This document shows positions 42,517 through 51,262 of a DNA stretch of 64,000 bases, in pieces. The position numbers were made by a program, and so were the translations under genes. Position 1 is the stretch's first letter. Each line of letters begins with the position of its first letter. Origin of the DNA: Streptomonospora salina (GTDB lineage: Bacteria; Actinomycetota; Actinomycetes; Streptosporangiales; Streptosporangiaceae). The stretch is taken from positions 372,001-436,000 of the forward strand of contig NZ_JACHLY010000001.1 in NCBI RefSeq assembly GCF_014204715.1, read 5' to 3'. The notes beneath the pieces were generated by a model. It was not told where the DNA came from and ran no database searches. It saw only the letters and a list, made by a program, of their open reading frames with translations.

Positions 42517-43097
42517 ATGGGCAAGGTCTACGACCGCATCGACGAACGACTGCACCGCTTCATCGACGAGCAGCCGGTCTTCTTCGTGGCCACAGCGCCG
42601 ATTTCGGGAAGCGGCCGCGTCAACCTCTCGCCGAAAGGCCGCGCCGGATCGCCGGCCGTGGTCGACGAGCACACCCTGGCCTACCTCGACTTCAGCGGCA
42701 GCCACGCCGAGACCCTCGCCCACCTGCGCGAAAACGGCAGAATCACGCTCATGTGGTGCGCGTTCACGGGACCGCCCACGGTTGTGCGCGTGCACGGACG
42801 CGGACGTCCCGTGTTCCGCGACGACCCCGGATTCGCGGAGTCGGCGGCCGCCTTCTCCGGCGCCGACGCCCCGGGGGCCGCGCCGTGGTCGTGGTCGACG
42901 CCGAGCGGATCAGCGACAGCTGCGGTTTCGCGGTCCCGCTGATGGATTACCGGGAGGAGCGCTCCCTGCACGCCGACCTTTTCGGCCGCGAATCCGATGC
43001 GGAGTTCGCCGAGTACTGCGCGGCCAAGGAGTACAACGCCGCCAGCATCGACGGCCTCCCCGCGCTCCCCCTGCCGCTGCCGCCCCGGCCCGCCTGA
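42517..43097 (+). pseudogene. Pyridoxamine 5'-phosphate oxidase-related protein, frameshifted
   Basis: The N-terminal frame (MGKVYDRIDERLHRFIDEQP, ISGSGRVNLSPKG, LTYLD-like YLDFSG) runs to about 42877; the C-terminal frame continues as RAVVVVDAERISDSCGFAVP, MDYREERSLHADLF, ending LPPRPA. The join falls at a run of five G (42873-42877), where one missing base would restore a protein of about 193 residues. PPOX-related proteins bind FMN or F420. It may be a true lesion or a sequencing error. Confidence 0.75.
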
Positions 43098-43177
43098 CCG
43101 CCGCACCGGGACGGGACCGGCCGGCCGACCTACGATGGCCGCAACCGCGTCCCCCACACCCGCGGAGGTTTGCGAGG

Positions 43178-44006
43178 ATGTCCCAGGATCGCGACGACCG
43201 GAACGACGCGCAGTGGCCGCCGCCGGGCCTGGACACCGGCACGCCGACCGTCGCGCGCCTACGACGCGTTGCTGGGAGGCCGGGACAACTACGCGGCCGA
43301 CCGGGAACTGGCGGAGTACGCGACCCGCAGCGTCCCCGGCCTGAAGGAGTCGGCGGAGGAGAACCGCAAGGTGCTGGTGCGCGGCGTGCGGCACCTGGCG
43401 GCCGAGGCCGGCATCGACCAGTTCCTCGATCTGGGCAGCGGCCTGCCCACCGTGCAGAACACCCACGAGGTCGCCCAGGCGCACAACCCGGATGCGCGGG
43501 TGGTCTACGTCGACATCGACCCGCTGGTGGCCGTGCACGGGCGGGCGCTGCTCGCCGGGAACGCCAACGCCCGGGTCGTGACCGGCGACGTGCGCCGTCC
43601 CGCGGCGGTATTGGGCAGTCCCGAGGCGCACGCGCTGCTCGACTTCGACCGCCCCGTCGCCCTGATGCTCGTGGGGATGCTGCACTACCTCTCGCCCGAC
43701 GTCGCCGACACGGTGGTCGGCGCCTACCGCGACGCCCTCGCCCCGGGCAGCTGCCTGTTCGCCACATCGCTGGTGGACACCGGGCTGCCCGCGCAGCGGG
43801 AACTCGCCCGGATCACACGCGAGAACCTGGAGGAAGGATGGGCGCGCACACCCGAGGAGATCGCCTACCACTTCGGTGATTTCGGCCTCATCGAACCGGG
43901 CGTGAGCTACACCGCTCTGTGGCGCCCCGACGAACTCGTCGACAGCGACAACCTGACGCCCGGCGAGCAGCTGGGCATGGCCGGAATCGGGTTCAAGAAA
44001 AGCTGA
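43178..44006 (+). pseudogene. SAM-dependent methyltransferase (Methyltransf_19/DUF574), frameshifted near its start
   Basis: MSQDRDDRNDAQWPPPGLDT begins the normal N-terminus, then the frame changes at a GC run (43252-43259) and continues AYDALLGGRDNYAADRELAE to the natural stop. The usual family text is ARVYDYLLGGKDNFAADRE, so a two-base loss in the (GC)n run explains the break. The remainder is full length: DLGSGLPT and VYVDIDPLV are the SAM-binding motifs. A GCGGAGG RBS-like sequence precedes the ATG. Confidence 0.75.
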
Positions 44007-44034
44007 GACGACTTCGGGGGCGGGCCGCCGGCCC
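44005..44034 (+). terminator. Left half of a palindromic terminator split by the IS element
   Basis: Starts at the methyltransferase stop codon. With the right half (45527-45554) and one copy of the 11-base target repeat removed, it forms a 47-base palindrome: 23-base perfect arms around a single central base. The insertion separates the arms by 1.5 kb and so should destroy the hairpin. Confidence 0.7.
44024..44034 (+). repeat. Left target-site duplication of the IS4 element
   Basis: GCCGCCGGCCC, identical to 45527-45537 on the other side of the element. Eleven bases is in the normal range for IS4-family duplications. Confidence 0.85.
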
Positions 44035-45526
44035 CAACACCGTTGTTTTAGGGCATCTTCGCTGGTAAGGGCCTCGGGGTGGTGCGAGCCTGGCACCGAG
44101 GGTTCGCGGCCGCCTCTACCCGCGGGATACTCGATGGCGTGACGAACGCGGCTGACCGCGCCTCTTTCGGGGTGCTGACCCAGACCTTCGACCCGCACCT
44201 GGTCGAGGAGGTGGCCACCCGGGGCGGCGCCCTCCAGCAACGGCGGCGCGAGCTGCCCGCACGGCTGACCCTGTACTTGGTCCTGGCGCTGTGGCTGTGG
44301 CGCAACCTCTCCTACAAAGAGGTCTGGCGCAGGCTGGCTGACGGCTGCGCGTTCAGCGGCGGGGCCCGGGAGTTGGCCGTGCCGGCCTCGGGCGCGCCCG
44401 AGGCCTCCAGCGTGAGCCGGGCCCGGCAGCGGCTGGGCACCGAACCCCTCACGCTGCTCTTCGCCCGCACCGCCGGGCCCCTGGCCGAGAGCGACACCCC
44501 GGGAGCATGGTGGCGCGGCTACCGCCTGACTGCGGTGGACGGCACCTGCCTGGACACCCCCGACACCACCGCGAACCGGGCCGCGTTCGGCGGCCCCTCT
44601 GAGGGGGCCTTCCCTCAACTGCGTCTGGTCGCCCACTGCGAGATCGGCACCCGCTGCCTCATCGACGCGTCCTTCGACGCCTACACCACCAGCGAGAAAG
44701 CCCTGTGCGAGCGCATGGCGGCCTCGTTCGCGCCCGACATGCTCACGGTCTTCGACTCGGGGTTTTGCGGCAGCGACCTGTACTGCACGATCACCGCCAC
44801 CGGCGCCCAGGTCATCATGCGCGCCGGCGCCCAGTTCGCCCTGGCCCCCGTCGAGGTCCTGGCCGACGGCTCCTACACCGCGCACCTGTCCAAGGGCGGT
44901 CCGCTGGTGCGTGTGGTCGAGTACACCGTCTACACCGACACCGTCACCGCACACGGCGGCCACACCACGGCCGGGGAGACGATCACCCTGGTCACCAGCC
45001 TGATCGACCCGGTGCTCCACCCCATCGCCGACTTCCCGGGGCTGTACGCGGCCCGCTGGGAATCGGAGATCCTCTACGACGCGGTCAAGACCGAACTGCG
45101 CGGCGGAACGACGGTGCGGTTCCGCTCCCAGAGTCCCGACCTCATCCGTCAGGAGGCCTGGGCGCTGCTGCTGGTCTATCAGGCGGTCTCGGACCTGATC
45201 ACCCGCGCCGCCGGGTACGCACAGCTCGATCCCGACCGCATCAGCTTCACCACCGCGCTCAACACCGCCCGCCGCTCGGTCAACCGGACCGGTGGGCGTT
45301 TTTCCCCCTGAGGACCTGGCCGTACTGGACGTGTGGGCCTTCGACGAGCTCTGGGACGACCTGCTGCCCCGGCGGCGCCGGCGGTCCGCACCCCGTGAGG
45401 TCACCCGGCGCTCCTTCCGGTTCCTCACCCGCAAGCGCGCCACACCCGCCTCGGGTAGAACCCGACATCGCGTCCACATCTGGCGCCTCACCCCACCAGC
45501 GAAAACACCCTAAAACAACGGTGTTG
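44035..45526 (+). mobile_element. IS4-family insertion sequence
   Basis: Element of 1492 bp. The terminal inverted repeats are 31 bp (44035-44065 and 45496-45526), start CAACACCGTTGTTTTAGGG and differ at three positions. Perfect 11-bp direct repeats flank it. It encodes one transposase in the plus direction, whose C-terminal end is frameshifted. Ends, duplication and transposase agree, so the boundaries are secure. Confidence 0.93.
44079..45513 (+). pseudogene. IS4-family transposase, C-terminus frameshifted
   Basis: The DDE domain is intact: Asp in TAVDGTCLDTP, Asp in VFDSGFCG, and the signature Y(2)R(3)E(6)K in YAARWESEILYDAVK. An IS4 N-terminal domain (FDPHLVEEVATRGGALQQRR) precedes it. 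The first frame ends at 45311 (RTGGRFSP); the next frame carries on as VFPPEDLAVLDVWAFDELWD to a stop at 45513 in the right inverted repeat. The change falls in a T5C5 tract near 45299-45308. Start is GTG at 44079 or at 44139 (GVTNAADRASF). Catalytic residues remain, so residual activity is possible. Confidence 0.8.
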
Positions 45527-45537
45527 GCCGCCGGCCC
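45527..45537 (+). repeat. Right target-site duplication of the IS4 element
   Basis: GCCGCCGGCCC, identical to the left copy. The sequence that follows to 45554 is the right arm of the interrupted palindromic terminator. Confidence 0.85.
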
Positions 45538-45599
45538 GCCCCCGAAGTCGTCTCCTGTGCGGGATCCGCCCACCCGGTGAGCGATCCCCGCATTCGGTC

Positions 45600-45938
45600 T
45601 CAGCGATGCGCGGCCTCGTATTCGGCCACGATCTCAGCCGGAATACGCCCGCGGTCGTTTACCTGCTTGCCGGCCTGCTTGGCCCAGGAGCGGATCTCCG
45701 ACGCCCGGCGGCTGCTTCCGCCTCCGGTTTTCTTGCGCCCCTGCTGCCCCCGGCGGCCGGACTGCGGAACCTTGCGCGCCCCCTGCAAATACTGGGAGAG
45801 GGCCGCGCGGAGCTCATTCGCGTTTTCGGAACTGAGATCGATCTGGTAGCTCTTCCCGTCGACGCCGAACTCGACCGACTCATCGGCGGTTCCACCGTCC
45901 AGGTCGTCGACGAGCGTGACTTCAACCTTCCGAGACAT
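45600..45938 (-). CDS. lsr2: Lsr2 nucleoid-associated protein
   Basis: Lsr2 of 112 residues. The N-terminal dimerisation part is VEVTLVDDLDGGTADESVEF; a basic linker (GRRGQQGRKK) leads to the DNA-binding domain with IRSWAKQAGKQVNDRGRIPA, whose RGR inserts into the AT-rich minor groove. Lsr2 bridges DNA and silences AT-rich, often horizontally acquired, genes. It is transcribed leftward toward the IS element; about 45 bases separate its stop from the disrupted terminator. Confidence 0.95.
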   Translation of the reverse strand: MSRKVEVTLVDDLDGGTADESVEFGVDGKSYQIDLSSENANELRAALSQYLQGARKVPQSGRRGQQGRKKTGGGSSRRASEIRSWAKQAGKQVNDRGRIPAEIVAEYEAAHR

Positions 45939-46361
45939 GCCGGTACCTCGATCTTCTCAATCAGCGCCATGGGATTCGCTTCCTCGGCAACCACTATAGG
46001 AAATAACCCAACGAAAACCAAACGGGGGAGAACTTTACCTTTGATTCCCCCTCCCTTTCGGGTATTCCGCGCCGGTTGGCGGGGGCGGACGGTCCGGTCG
46101 GAGGGTGCGCCCACCGCCGTAGGGGTCCTCCGGCGGCCGGGGACGGGCCGTATCCTGCTAGACGGCGCCACCGCGGCCGGCGCTTCCCGGTGCGTGCCGG
46201 ATCACGACGCCGGAGGCGCCGGTCCGCGCCGGTCGGCCGGACGCGGCCTCCGGGCGGGCGGCGGCGGCTGCGATGCTGGTGGACGACCCTGCCGGCGCGA
46301 CTGCGCCGACCCGGGCCGAGGACCGCTGCATGGGCGCAAGCGGTGGGATGATGGGAGAAGC
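45939..46361. other. Intergenic region between lsr2 and the HAD gene
   Basis: No convincing gene. The first 110 bases are the least GC-rich in this part of the window and probably hold the lsr2 promoter; the rest is GC-rich with no feature I can support. Confidence 0.6.
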
Positions 46362-47036
46362 ATGGCGTTGACGTCCGAGCTGACCGGTGCTCCGCGGCCG
46401 CAGGCGGTGCTGTGGGACCTGGACGGCACCCTCGTGGACTCCGAGCCGCTGTGGGGCGTCGCCTTGAGCGAGGTGGCCGCCGAGCTGGGCCGGCCGCTGA
46501 CGCCGGAGGTGCGCGAGGCCATCACCGGAACCGACGACCGGACGACCATGCGGCTGCTGGCCCGCCACACCGGCACCGACGCCACCGAGGACGAACTGGA
46601 CGCGCTGCGCGACCGCATCGTGGGGCGCGTCGCCGGCCTCCTGGAGGGCGAGGTCCCCGTACTGGAAGGGGCGCTGGACGCGGTCCACGGGCTGCGCGCG
46701 GCAGGCGTCCCGCTGGCCCTGGTCACCTCCTCGCCGCGGCGGGTCGCCGAGATCTCGCTGGCCGCGCTGGGCCCCGGCCTCTTCGACGCCGTGGTCACCG
46801 CCGGAGAGGTCACCCGGCGCAAACCCGAACCCGAGCCCTACCTGCTGGGAGCCCGGGAACTCGACGTCGACCCGGCGCGCTGCTGGGCGGTGGAGGACTC
46901 CCCCAGCGGCGCCCTGGCCGCCGAACGAGCGGGCTGCCGCGTCCTGCTCGCGCCGGGAGCGCTCGCGGCGGCGCGCACCCCGGGCCGGGTGGAGCTGGCG
47001 ACACTGGCCGAGGTGCTGGCGGTGCGGGCCGCCTGA
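46362..47036 (+). CDS. HAD-superfamily phosphatase
   Basis: HAD hydrolase of 224 residues. Motif I WDLDGTLVDSEPLW is at residues 18-31; motif II VTSSPRR; motif III TRRKPEPEPY; motif IV AVEDSPSG. The cap is of the beta-phosphoglucomutase type. GGGAGAAGC precedes the ATG beginning MALTSEL. Monocistronic; substrate unknown. Confidence 0.9.
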   Translation: MALTSELTGAPRPQAVLWDLDGTLVDSEPLWGVALSEVAAELGRPLTPEVREAITGTDDRTTMRLLARHTGTDATEDELDALRDRIVGRVAGLLEGEVPVLEGALDAVHGLRAAGVPLALVTSSPRRVAEISLAALGPGLFDAVVTAGEVTRRKPEPEPYLLGARELDVDPARCWAVEDSPSGALAAERAGCRVLLAPGALAAARTPGRVELATLAEVLAVRAA

Positions 47037-47044
47037 CGGCTCAC

Positions 47045-47066
47045 CCGGGGGCGCCGGCGCCCCCGG
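47045..47066. terminator. Palindrome after the HAD gene
   Basis: A 22-base perfect palindrome (CCGGGGGCGCC and its complement) eight bases after the stop; with no loop it forms a cruciform-like terminator. Confidence 0.55.
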
Positions 47067-47236
47067 CCGCCCCGCGTTCCCGGGTCCGCCGCCGGACGGC
47101 GGGCTCTGGATACCGCGGGTGCGGCCCCGGTGCGAGACCGCACCCGTGCGGCGCCGGGCCGCCCGGCAACACCGGCCGGCTTCGGCCGGTCCGGTCTGAA
47201 CGGCGGTCGGGCCGTCAGCGTCCTCGGCACGCGGCC

Positions 47237-47448
47237 GTCACACGCCCTGTCCGGCGCCGTGCGGCAGACCGGCGTCGGCCTCGCAGTCGCCGCCCTGGAA
47301 ATCGGTCTCGCTGACCCGTCCCCACCGGCCCGTGTCGGACTCGGTCAGCGCCCACCAGGTGTTCGAGTACCCGGCGAACCGGCAGACACGGCGTTTCCGT
47401 CCTCCACGCGCACGCGGCTTTCCCCACCGAGTACGGCCACGAGGGGTG
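47237..47448 (-). pseudogene. Remnant of a small secreted SH3-like protein
   Basis: One frame gives VAVLGGESRVRVEDGNAV, then a shift leads to CRFAGYSNTWWALTESDTGR and WGRVSETDFQGGDCEADAGLP before a stop at 47237. The second part resembles the C-terminal domain of short actinomycete secreted proteins. There is no start codon or signal peptide, and the left part begins just after the preceding gene's stop. Family recall only. Confidence 0.4.
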
Positions 47449-47461
47449 CTCCGACGCTCTC

Positions 47462-48067
47462 TCACCCCAGCCGGTCGAGGGCCTGCTGCGCGCTCAGGCA
47501 GCCGGCGGTGGCCAGGTCCAGATCGGCGAGGGAAGCCTCGTGGGCGGCCGGGTCGCCCGCTGCGACGCAGTCGGAGACCGGGTGGACGGTGAAGCCGAGT
47601 TCGGTGCCGTGGCGCGCGGTCTGCTCGACGGTGAGGTTGGTGGCCACCCCGGTGACGAGCAGGGTGTCGATCCCCAGCGCCGCCAAGCGTCCGGGCAGCT
47701 CGCCGGACAGGCCCGACAGACGCTGGCCGTCGACGACGAGGTCGCCCTCGGCCGGGCCCGTCTCGGCGATCAGAGCGGCTCCGGGAGCGTCGGGCCGGAA
47801 GCGCTCTTGGGCGTCGCCGACGGCGGCCATGAACGCGGTGTTGCGGACCAGGGCGCCTTCGCCTTCGGGAACGGTGAACCGGGTGAAGACCACGCTCGCA
47901 CCCGCCGACCGGGCCGCGGCGTGGAACCGCGCGGCCCGCTCGATGACGCCGCTGCTGCGCACGGGGCCGCTGAGCATAGCGCCGAAGAAGCCCTCGGGAC
48001 GGGTGGTGTTCACCTGCCAGTGCAGGGCCAGGACCGCTGTGGACCGCGCCGGGATCGTCGAAGCCAT
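47462..48067 (-). CDS. Isochorismatase-family protein lacking the catalytic Cys
   Basis: Cysteine-hydrolase fold protein of 201 residues. The strand that normally carries the Asp reads AVLALHWQVN (His instead), and the Cys position in TGVATNLTVEQTARHG is Thr. The cis-peptide motif GVATN is kept. The subgroup with these changes is known among actinomycetes and is probably not an amidase; function unknown. The ATG beginning MASTIPARST was chosen over an 8-codon-longer frame. Confidence 0.8.
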   Translation of the reverse strand: MASTIPARSTAVLALHWQVNTTRPEGFFGAMLSGPVRSSGVIERAARFHAAARSAGASVVFTRFTVPEGEGALVRNTAFMAAVGDAQERFRPDAPGAALIAETGPAEGDLVVDGQRLSGLSGELPGRLAALGIDTLLVTGVATNLTVEQTARHGTELGFTVHPVSDCVAAGDPAAHEASLADLDLATAGCLSAQQALDRLG

Positions 48068-48133
48068 GGGCCGATCGTGCCACGGGCGCATTCCGTCCGC
48101 GGCGCCGCCCCTCGACGTCCCCGCGCGCGGCGC

Positions 48134-48439
48134 TCAGTCGCTCACGGTACCGGTTCGGGCCTGGTAGACGAGGTCGGCGTAGTCGCGGTGGCGCTGGATC
48201 CAGCCTTTGACGAACGGGCAGACCGGCAGCACGGCCAGGCCGCGGCGGCGGACGTCGTCGAGGGCCCCGCGCACCAGTGCACCGCCCACCCCGTAGCCCT
48301 CGTAGGCGGAGTCGACCTCGGTGTGGGTGAAGACCACAAGCTCGTCGGTCGTCTGGTATTCCGCGAAACCGGCGACCTCGCCTCCGGTTCGGGCCTCGTA
48401 GCGCTTTCGGTCGGGGACGTCGGTGACCTCGATGTCCAT
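48134..48439 (-). CDS. Small GNAT-like acetyltransferase (YjdJ/GCN5-related)
   Basis: Protein of 101 residues. TEVDSAYEGYGVGGALVRGA is the acetyl-CoA-binding loop of the short GCN5-related (PF14542-type) family; LPVCPFVKGWIQRHRDYADL is its conserved C-terminal segment. The short length is normal for this family. Acyl acceptor unknown. Confidence 0.85.
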   Translation of the reverse strand: MDIEVTDVPDRKRYEARTGGEVAGFAEYQTTDELVVFTHTEVDSAYEGYGVGGALVRGALDDVRRRGLAVLPVCPFVKGWIQRHRDYADLVYQARTGTVSD

Positions 48440-48602
48440 GGCTGCTCCTGTACGTCGCCGGACGGCGGCTCGCGCGGCCGCGCCGCCGGCACCGAGTCTG
48501 CCAGGTGCCGTCCGGCGCCGGGCGGACCTCCGGGGCGCCGACGTGTCGGGGCGGCGGCACGGGCGGGCCGGACGGCTCCGAGCACGCGCCCCGCCCGCCA
48601 AC

Positions 48603-48655
48603 GCCGACGGGCGCTGCCCGCTCCGATGCTCTCGGTGCGGGCAGGGCCCGTCGGC
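48603..48655. terminator. Terminator after der
   Basis: Nineteen-base arms (48603-48621 with 48637-48655), one mismatch, 15-base loop, seven bases past the der stop. Confidence 0.7.
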
Positions 48656-48662
48656 GAGGGCC

Positions 48663-50087
48663 TCAGCGCCGCCAGTCGCGGCGGGTGCTGCCGCGGGCGG
48701 CCTTGCGCCCGCCGCCCTTGCCCTGCTTTTCGCGGATGCGCATGGTCAGCTTGATCGGACTGCCGTGGAAGCCGAAGTCCTCGCGCAGGCGCCGCTCGAT
48801 GAAGCGGCGGTAGTTGTCCTCCAGGAACCCCGTGGTGAACAGCACGAACTGCGGAGGCCGGGCGTCGGCCTGGGTGGCGAACAGGATCTTGGGCTGCTTG
48901 CCCCCGCGCACCGGCGGCGGAGTGGCCGCCACCAGCTCCTTGAGCCAGCCGTTGAGACGGCCGGTGGAGATGCGGGTGTCCCACCCCGCGAGACTGGTCT
49001 CCAGCGCGGGCACGAGGCGCTCCACGTGGCGGCCGGTACTGGCGGAGATGTTGACGCGCGGTGCCCAGGAGACCCGGGAGAGCTGGCGGTCGATCTCCTT
49101 CTCCAGGTAGTAGCGCCGCTCGTCGTCGAGCGTGTCCCACTTGTTGAACGCCAGCACCAGTGCGCGGCCCGCTTCCACGACCTGCTCGACCACGCGGATG
49201 TCCTGCTCGGCGAGCGGCTCGCTGACGTCCATCAGCACCACGGCCACCTCGGCGCGGTCCAGCGCCTGCGACGTGCGCACGGTGGCGTAGTAGTCGGCGC
49301 CCTGCAGTGCACGGAAGCGGCGGCGGATCCCCGCGGTGTCGATGAAGGTCCACGGTCGACCGCCCAACTCCACGACCTCGTCGACCGCGTCGCGGGTCGT
49401 GCCGGCCTTGGTGTCCACGACCACGCGGTCCTCGCGGGCGATCCGGTTGAGCAGGCTGGACTTGCCGACGTTGGGCCTGCCCACCAGGGCGATCCGGCGC
49501 GGAGCGTCCTCGTCCTCGCCCTCCCCCTCGGGCGTCTCCGGCAGCACGGCGGTCACGGCGTCGAGCATGTCGCCGGTGCCGCGCCCGTGCAGGGCGCTGA
49601 TCGGGAACGGCTCGCCGATGCCGAGGTTCCACAGCGCCAGGGCGTCGGGCTCCTGCAGCTCCCCGTCGACCTTGTTGGCGGCGAGGACGACCGGCTTGCC
49701 GGAGCGGTGCAGCACACGCGCGACCGCTTCGTCGGCGTCGGTGGCGCCCACGGTGGCGTCGACGACGAACAGGATGGCGTCAGCGGCCCGGGCGGCGTAC
49801 TCGGCCTGGCCGGCGACGCTGCCCGCGAGCCCGGAGGCGCCCGTCTCCCATCCGCCCGTGTCGACCAGGGTGAACTCCTGTGATTGCCACTCGGAGTCGT
49901 AGGCGACCCGGTCGCGGGTGACGCCGGGGACGTCCTCCACGACCGCCTCGCGCCGGCCGATGATGCGGTTGACCAGGGACGACTTTCCGACGTTGGGCCG
50001 ACCGACCACGGCGACCACGGGTTTGACCTCGGTTTCCTCGTCGCCGCCGTCGGGCGGCCCGTCGAGGTCGGGGTTGTTCTCACTCAT
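48663..50087 (-). CDS. der: Ribosome-assembly GTPase Der (EngA)
   Basis: Tandem-GTPase Der of 474 residues. G domain 1 has [19 protein letters not shown] and ANKVDG; G domain 2 has [21 protein letters not shown] and FNKWD. A C-terminal KH-like domain ends in a Lys/Arg-rich tail. It acts in 50S subunit maturation. The ATG at MSENNPDL was chosen; the open frame continues upstream without family similarity. The cmk gene lies about 300 bases upstream on the same strand. Confidence 0.95.
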   Translation of the reverse strand: MSENNPDLDGPPDGGDEETEVKPVVAVVGRPNVGKSSLVNRIIGRREAVVEDVPGVTRDRVAYDSEWQSQEFTLVDTGGWETGASGLAGSVAGQAEYAARAADAILFVVDATVGATDADEAVARVLHRSGKPVVLAANKVDGELQEPDALALWNLGIGEPFPISALHGRGTGDMLDAVTAVLPETPEGEGEDEDAPRRIALVGRPNVGKSSLLNRIAREDRVVVDTKAGTTRDAVDEVVELGGRPWTFIDTAGIRRRFRALQGADYYATVRTSQALDRAEVAVVLMDVSEPLAEQDIRVVEQVVEAGRALVLAFNKWDTLDDERRYYLEKEIDRQLSRVSWAPRVNISASTGRHVERLVPALETSLAGWDTRISTGRLNGWLKELVAATPPPVRGGKQPKILFATQADARPPQFVLFTTGFLEDNYRRFIERRLREDFGFHGSPIKLTMRIREKQGKGGGRKAARGSTRRDWRR

Positions 50088-50384
50088 ATGCCTGACTCCC
50101 GGTTTCGCCGCCCCGCGCGCCCAGGATCGCGTGCCGCGGAGCGGAATGACGGCCGTGCCCGCACCGGGCACGGCTGGTTTCCGGGCGGCGGCCGTGGGGC
50201 CGCCGCCCCTTGGTGCGCGGCCGGCGCCGTGCCGGCCCGCTGTGGCCGAGCTCCTCCGCCGGCAAGTCCGCGTGCGGGTCGCCGATCCGCGATCCCGCCT
50301 ACCCGCGGTTTCCCTGCCCGCCGGGCCTGCGCCGCCGGCGGGAGGCCGCCGGACGGCCCTGCCCGCATGCGGCGGCGCACCGCC
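50088..50384. other. Intergenic region between cmk and der
   Basis: No convincing gene. The 297 bases are GC-rich with several short inverted repeats and no feature I can assign. Confidence 0.5.
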
Positions 50385-51128
50385 CTAACGGGCGGCGGAG
50401 CTCTCGGCCCGCCCCTCCCCGGCCGTCTGCGCCGCGCCGGAACCGCCGGCGCGGTCGACCAGTTCGAGCACGATCGCCACGACGTCGTCGAGCCCCAGGC
50501 CGGTGGTCTCCAGCTCCAGGGCGTCGGCGGTCTGCGTCAGGGGCGAGTCTTCGCGGCTGGAGTCGATCCGGTCGCGGCGAACGAGGTCGGCCTGGACGGC
50601 ACCGACGTCGCCGCCGAGTTCACCGCTGCGCCGGTCGGCTCTGGCCGCGGCGCTGGCGGTCAGGTAGATCTTGACCGCGGCGTCGGGGGCCACGACGGTG
50701 GTGATGTCGCGCCCTTCGACGACGATACCTCCGGCTCGGCGCCGCCCCCGCGCGATGACCTCGCGCTGCTCGGCGACGAGCCGGTTCCGCACCGCAGGCA
50801 CCGCGCTGACGGCGCTCACCTGCGCGGTGACCTCCCGGGTGCGGATCTCGCGGGCGACGTCCCTGCCGTCCACACGGACTGTGGGGTCGGCGGGGTCGGT
50901 GCCCATCGTGATGTCCGGGCGCCCGGCCGCCTCCGCGACGGCTGCCGCGTCGTCGACGTCGATCCGGTGGTGCTGCATCCACCAGGTCATGGCCCGATAC
51001 ATCGCCCCGGTGTCGAGATACCACAAACCGCGCGCCGAGGCGACGCCCCTGGCCGTGCTGGATTTGCCCGACCCCGAGGGACCGTCGATGGCCACGACGG
51101 TTCCCTCGGCGCTGCCTTGCGCGCTCAC
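50385..51128 (-). CDS. cmk: Cytidylate kinase
   Basis: (d)CMP kinase of 247 residues. Walker A GPSGSGKSSTA is near residue 14; YLDTGAMYRAMTWW is the CMP-binding segment; EGRDITTVVAPDA and the lid YLTASAAARADRRSGEL follow. A 25-residue Ala/Gly/Glu-rich tail is extra. GGAGGAG just before the GTG supports the start. It makes CDP/dCDP; the der-cmk-tyrA order is typical of actinobacteria. Confidence 0.95.
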   Translation of the reverse strand: MSAQGSAEGTVVAIDGPSGSGKSSTARGVASARGLWYLDTGAMYRAMTWWMQHHRIDVDDAAAVAEAAGRPDITMGTDPADPTVRVDGRDVAREIRTREVTAQVSAVSAVPAVRNRLVAEQREVIARGRRRAGGIVVEGRDITTVVAPDAAVKIYLTASAAARADRRSGELGGDVGAVQADLVRRDRIDSSREDSPLTQTADALELETTGLGLDDVVAIVLELVDRAGGSGAAQTAGEGRAESSAAR

Positions 51129-51262
51129 GTGGTGTTCTCCTCCGGGATGTACTGCATCCATCTCATCTCAACGGTTCAGCCTACAGGCGCCGGCGGCTCT
51201 TCGGCACCGCCGTGCCGGCGGCGGAGCGCGGGGTCCGGCGGGTGCGCGCCCGCCGGGTTCCG

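Noticed and set aside
42681-45491. 936-codon minus-strand frame spanning the methyltransferase and the IS element
   Set aside because: It crosses the element boundary and is antisense to well-supported genes.
45600-45938. Lsr2 gene as a target or part of the IS element
   Set aside because: The inverted repeat and target duplication end at 45537, so lsr2 lies outside the element.
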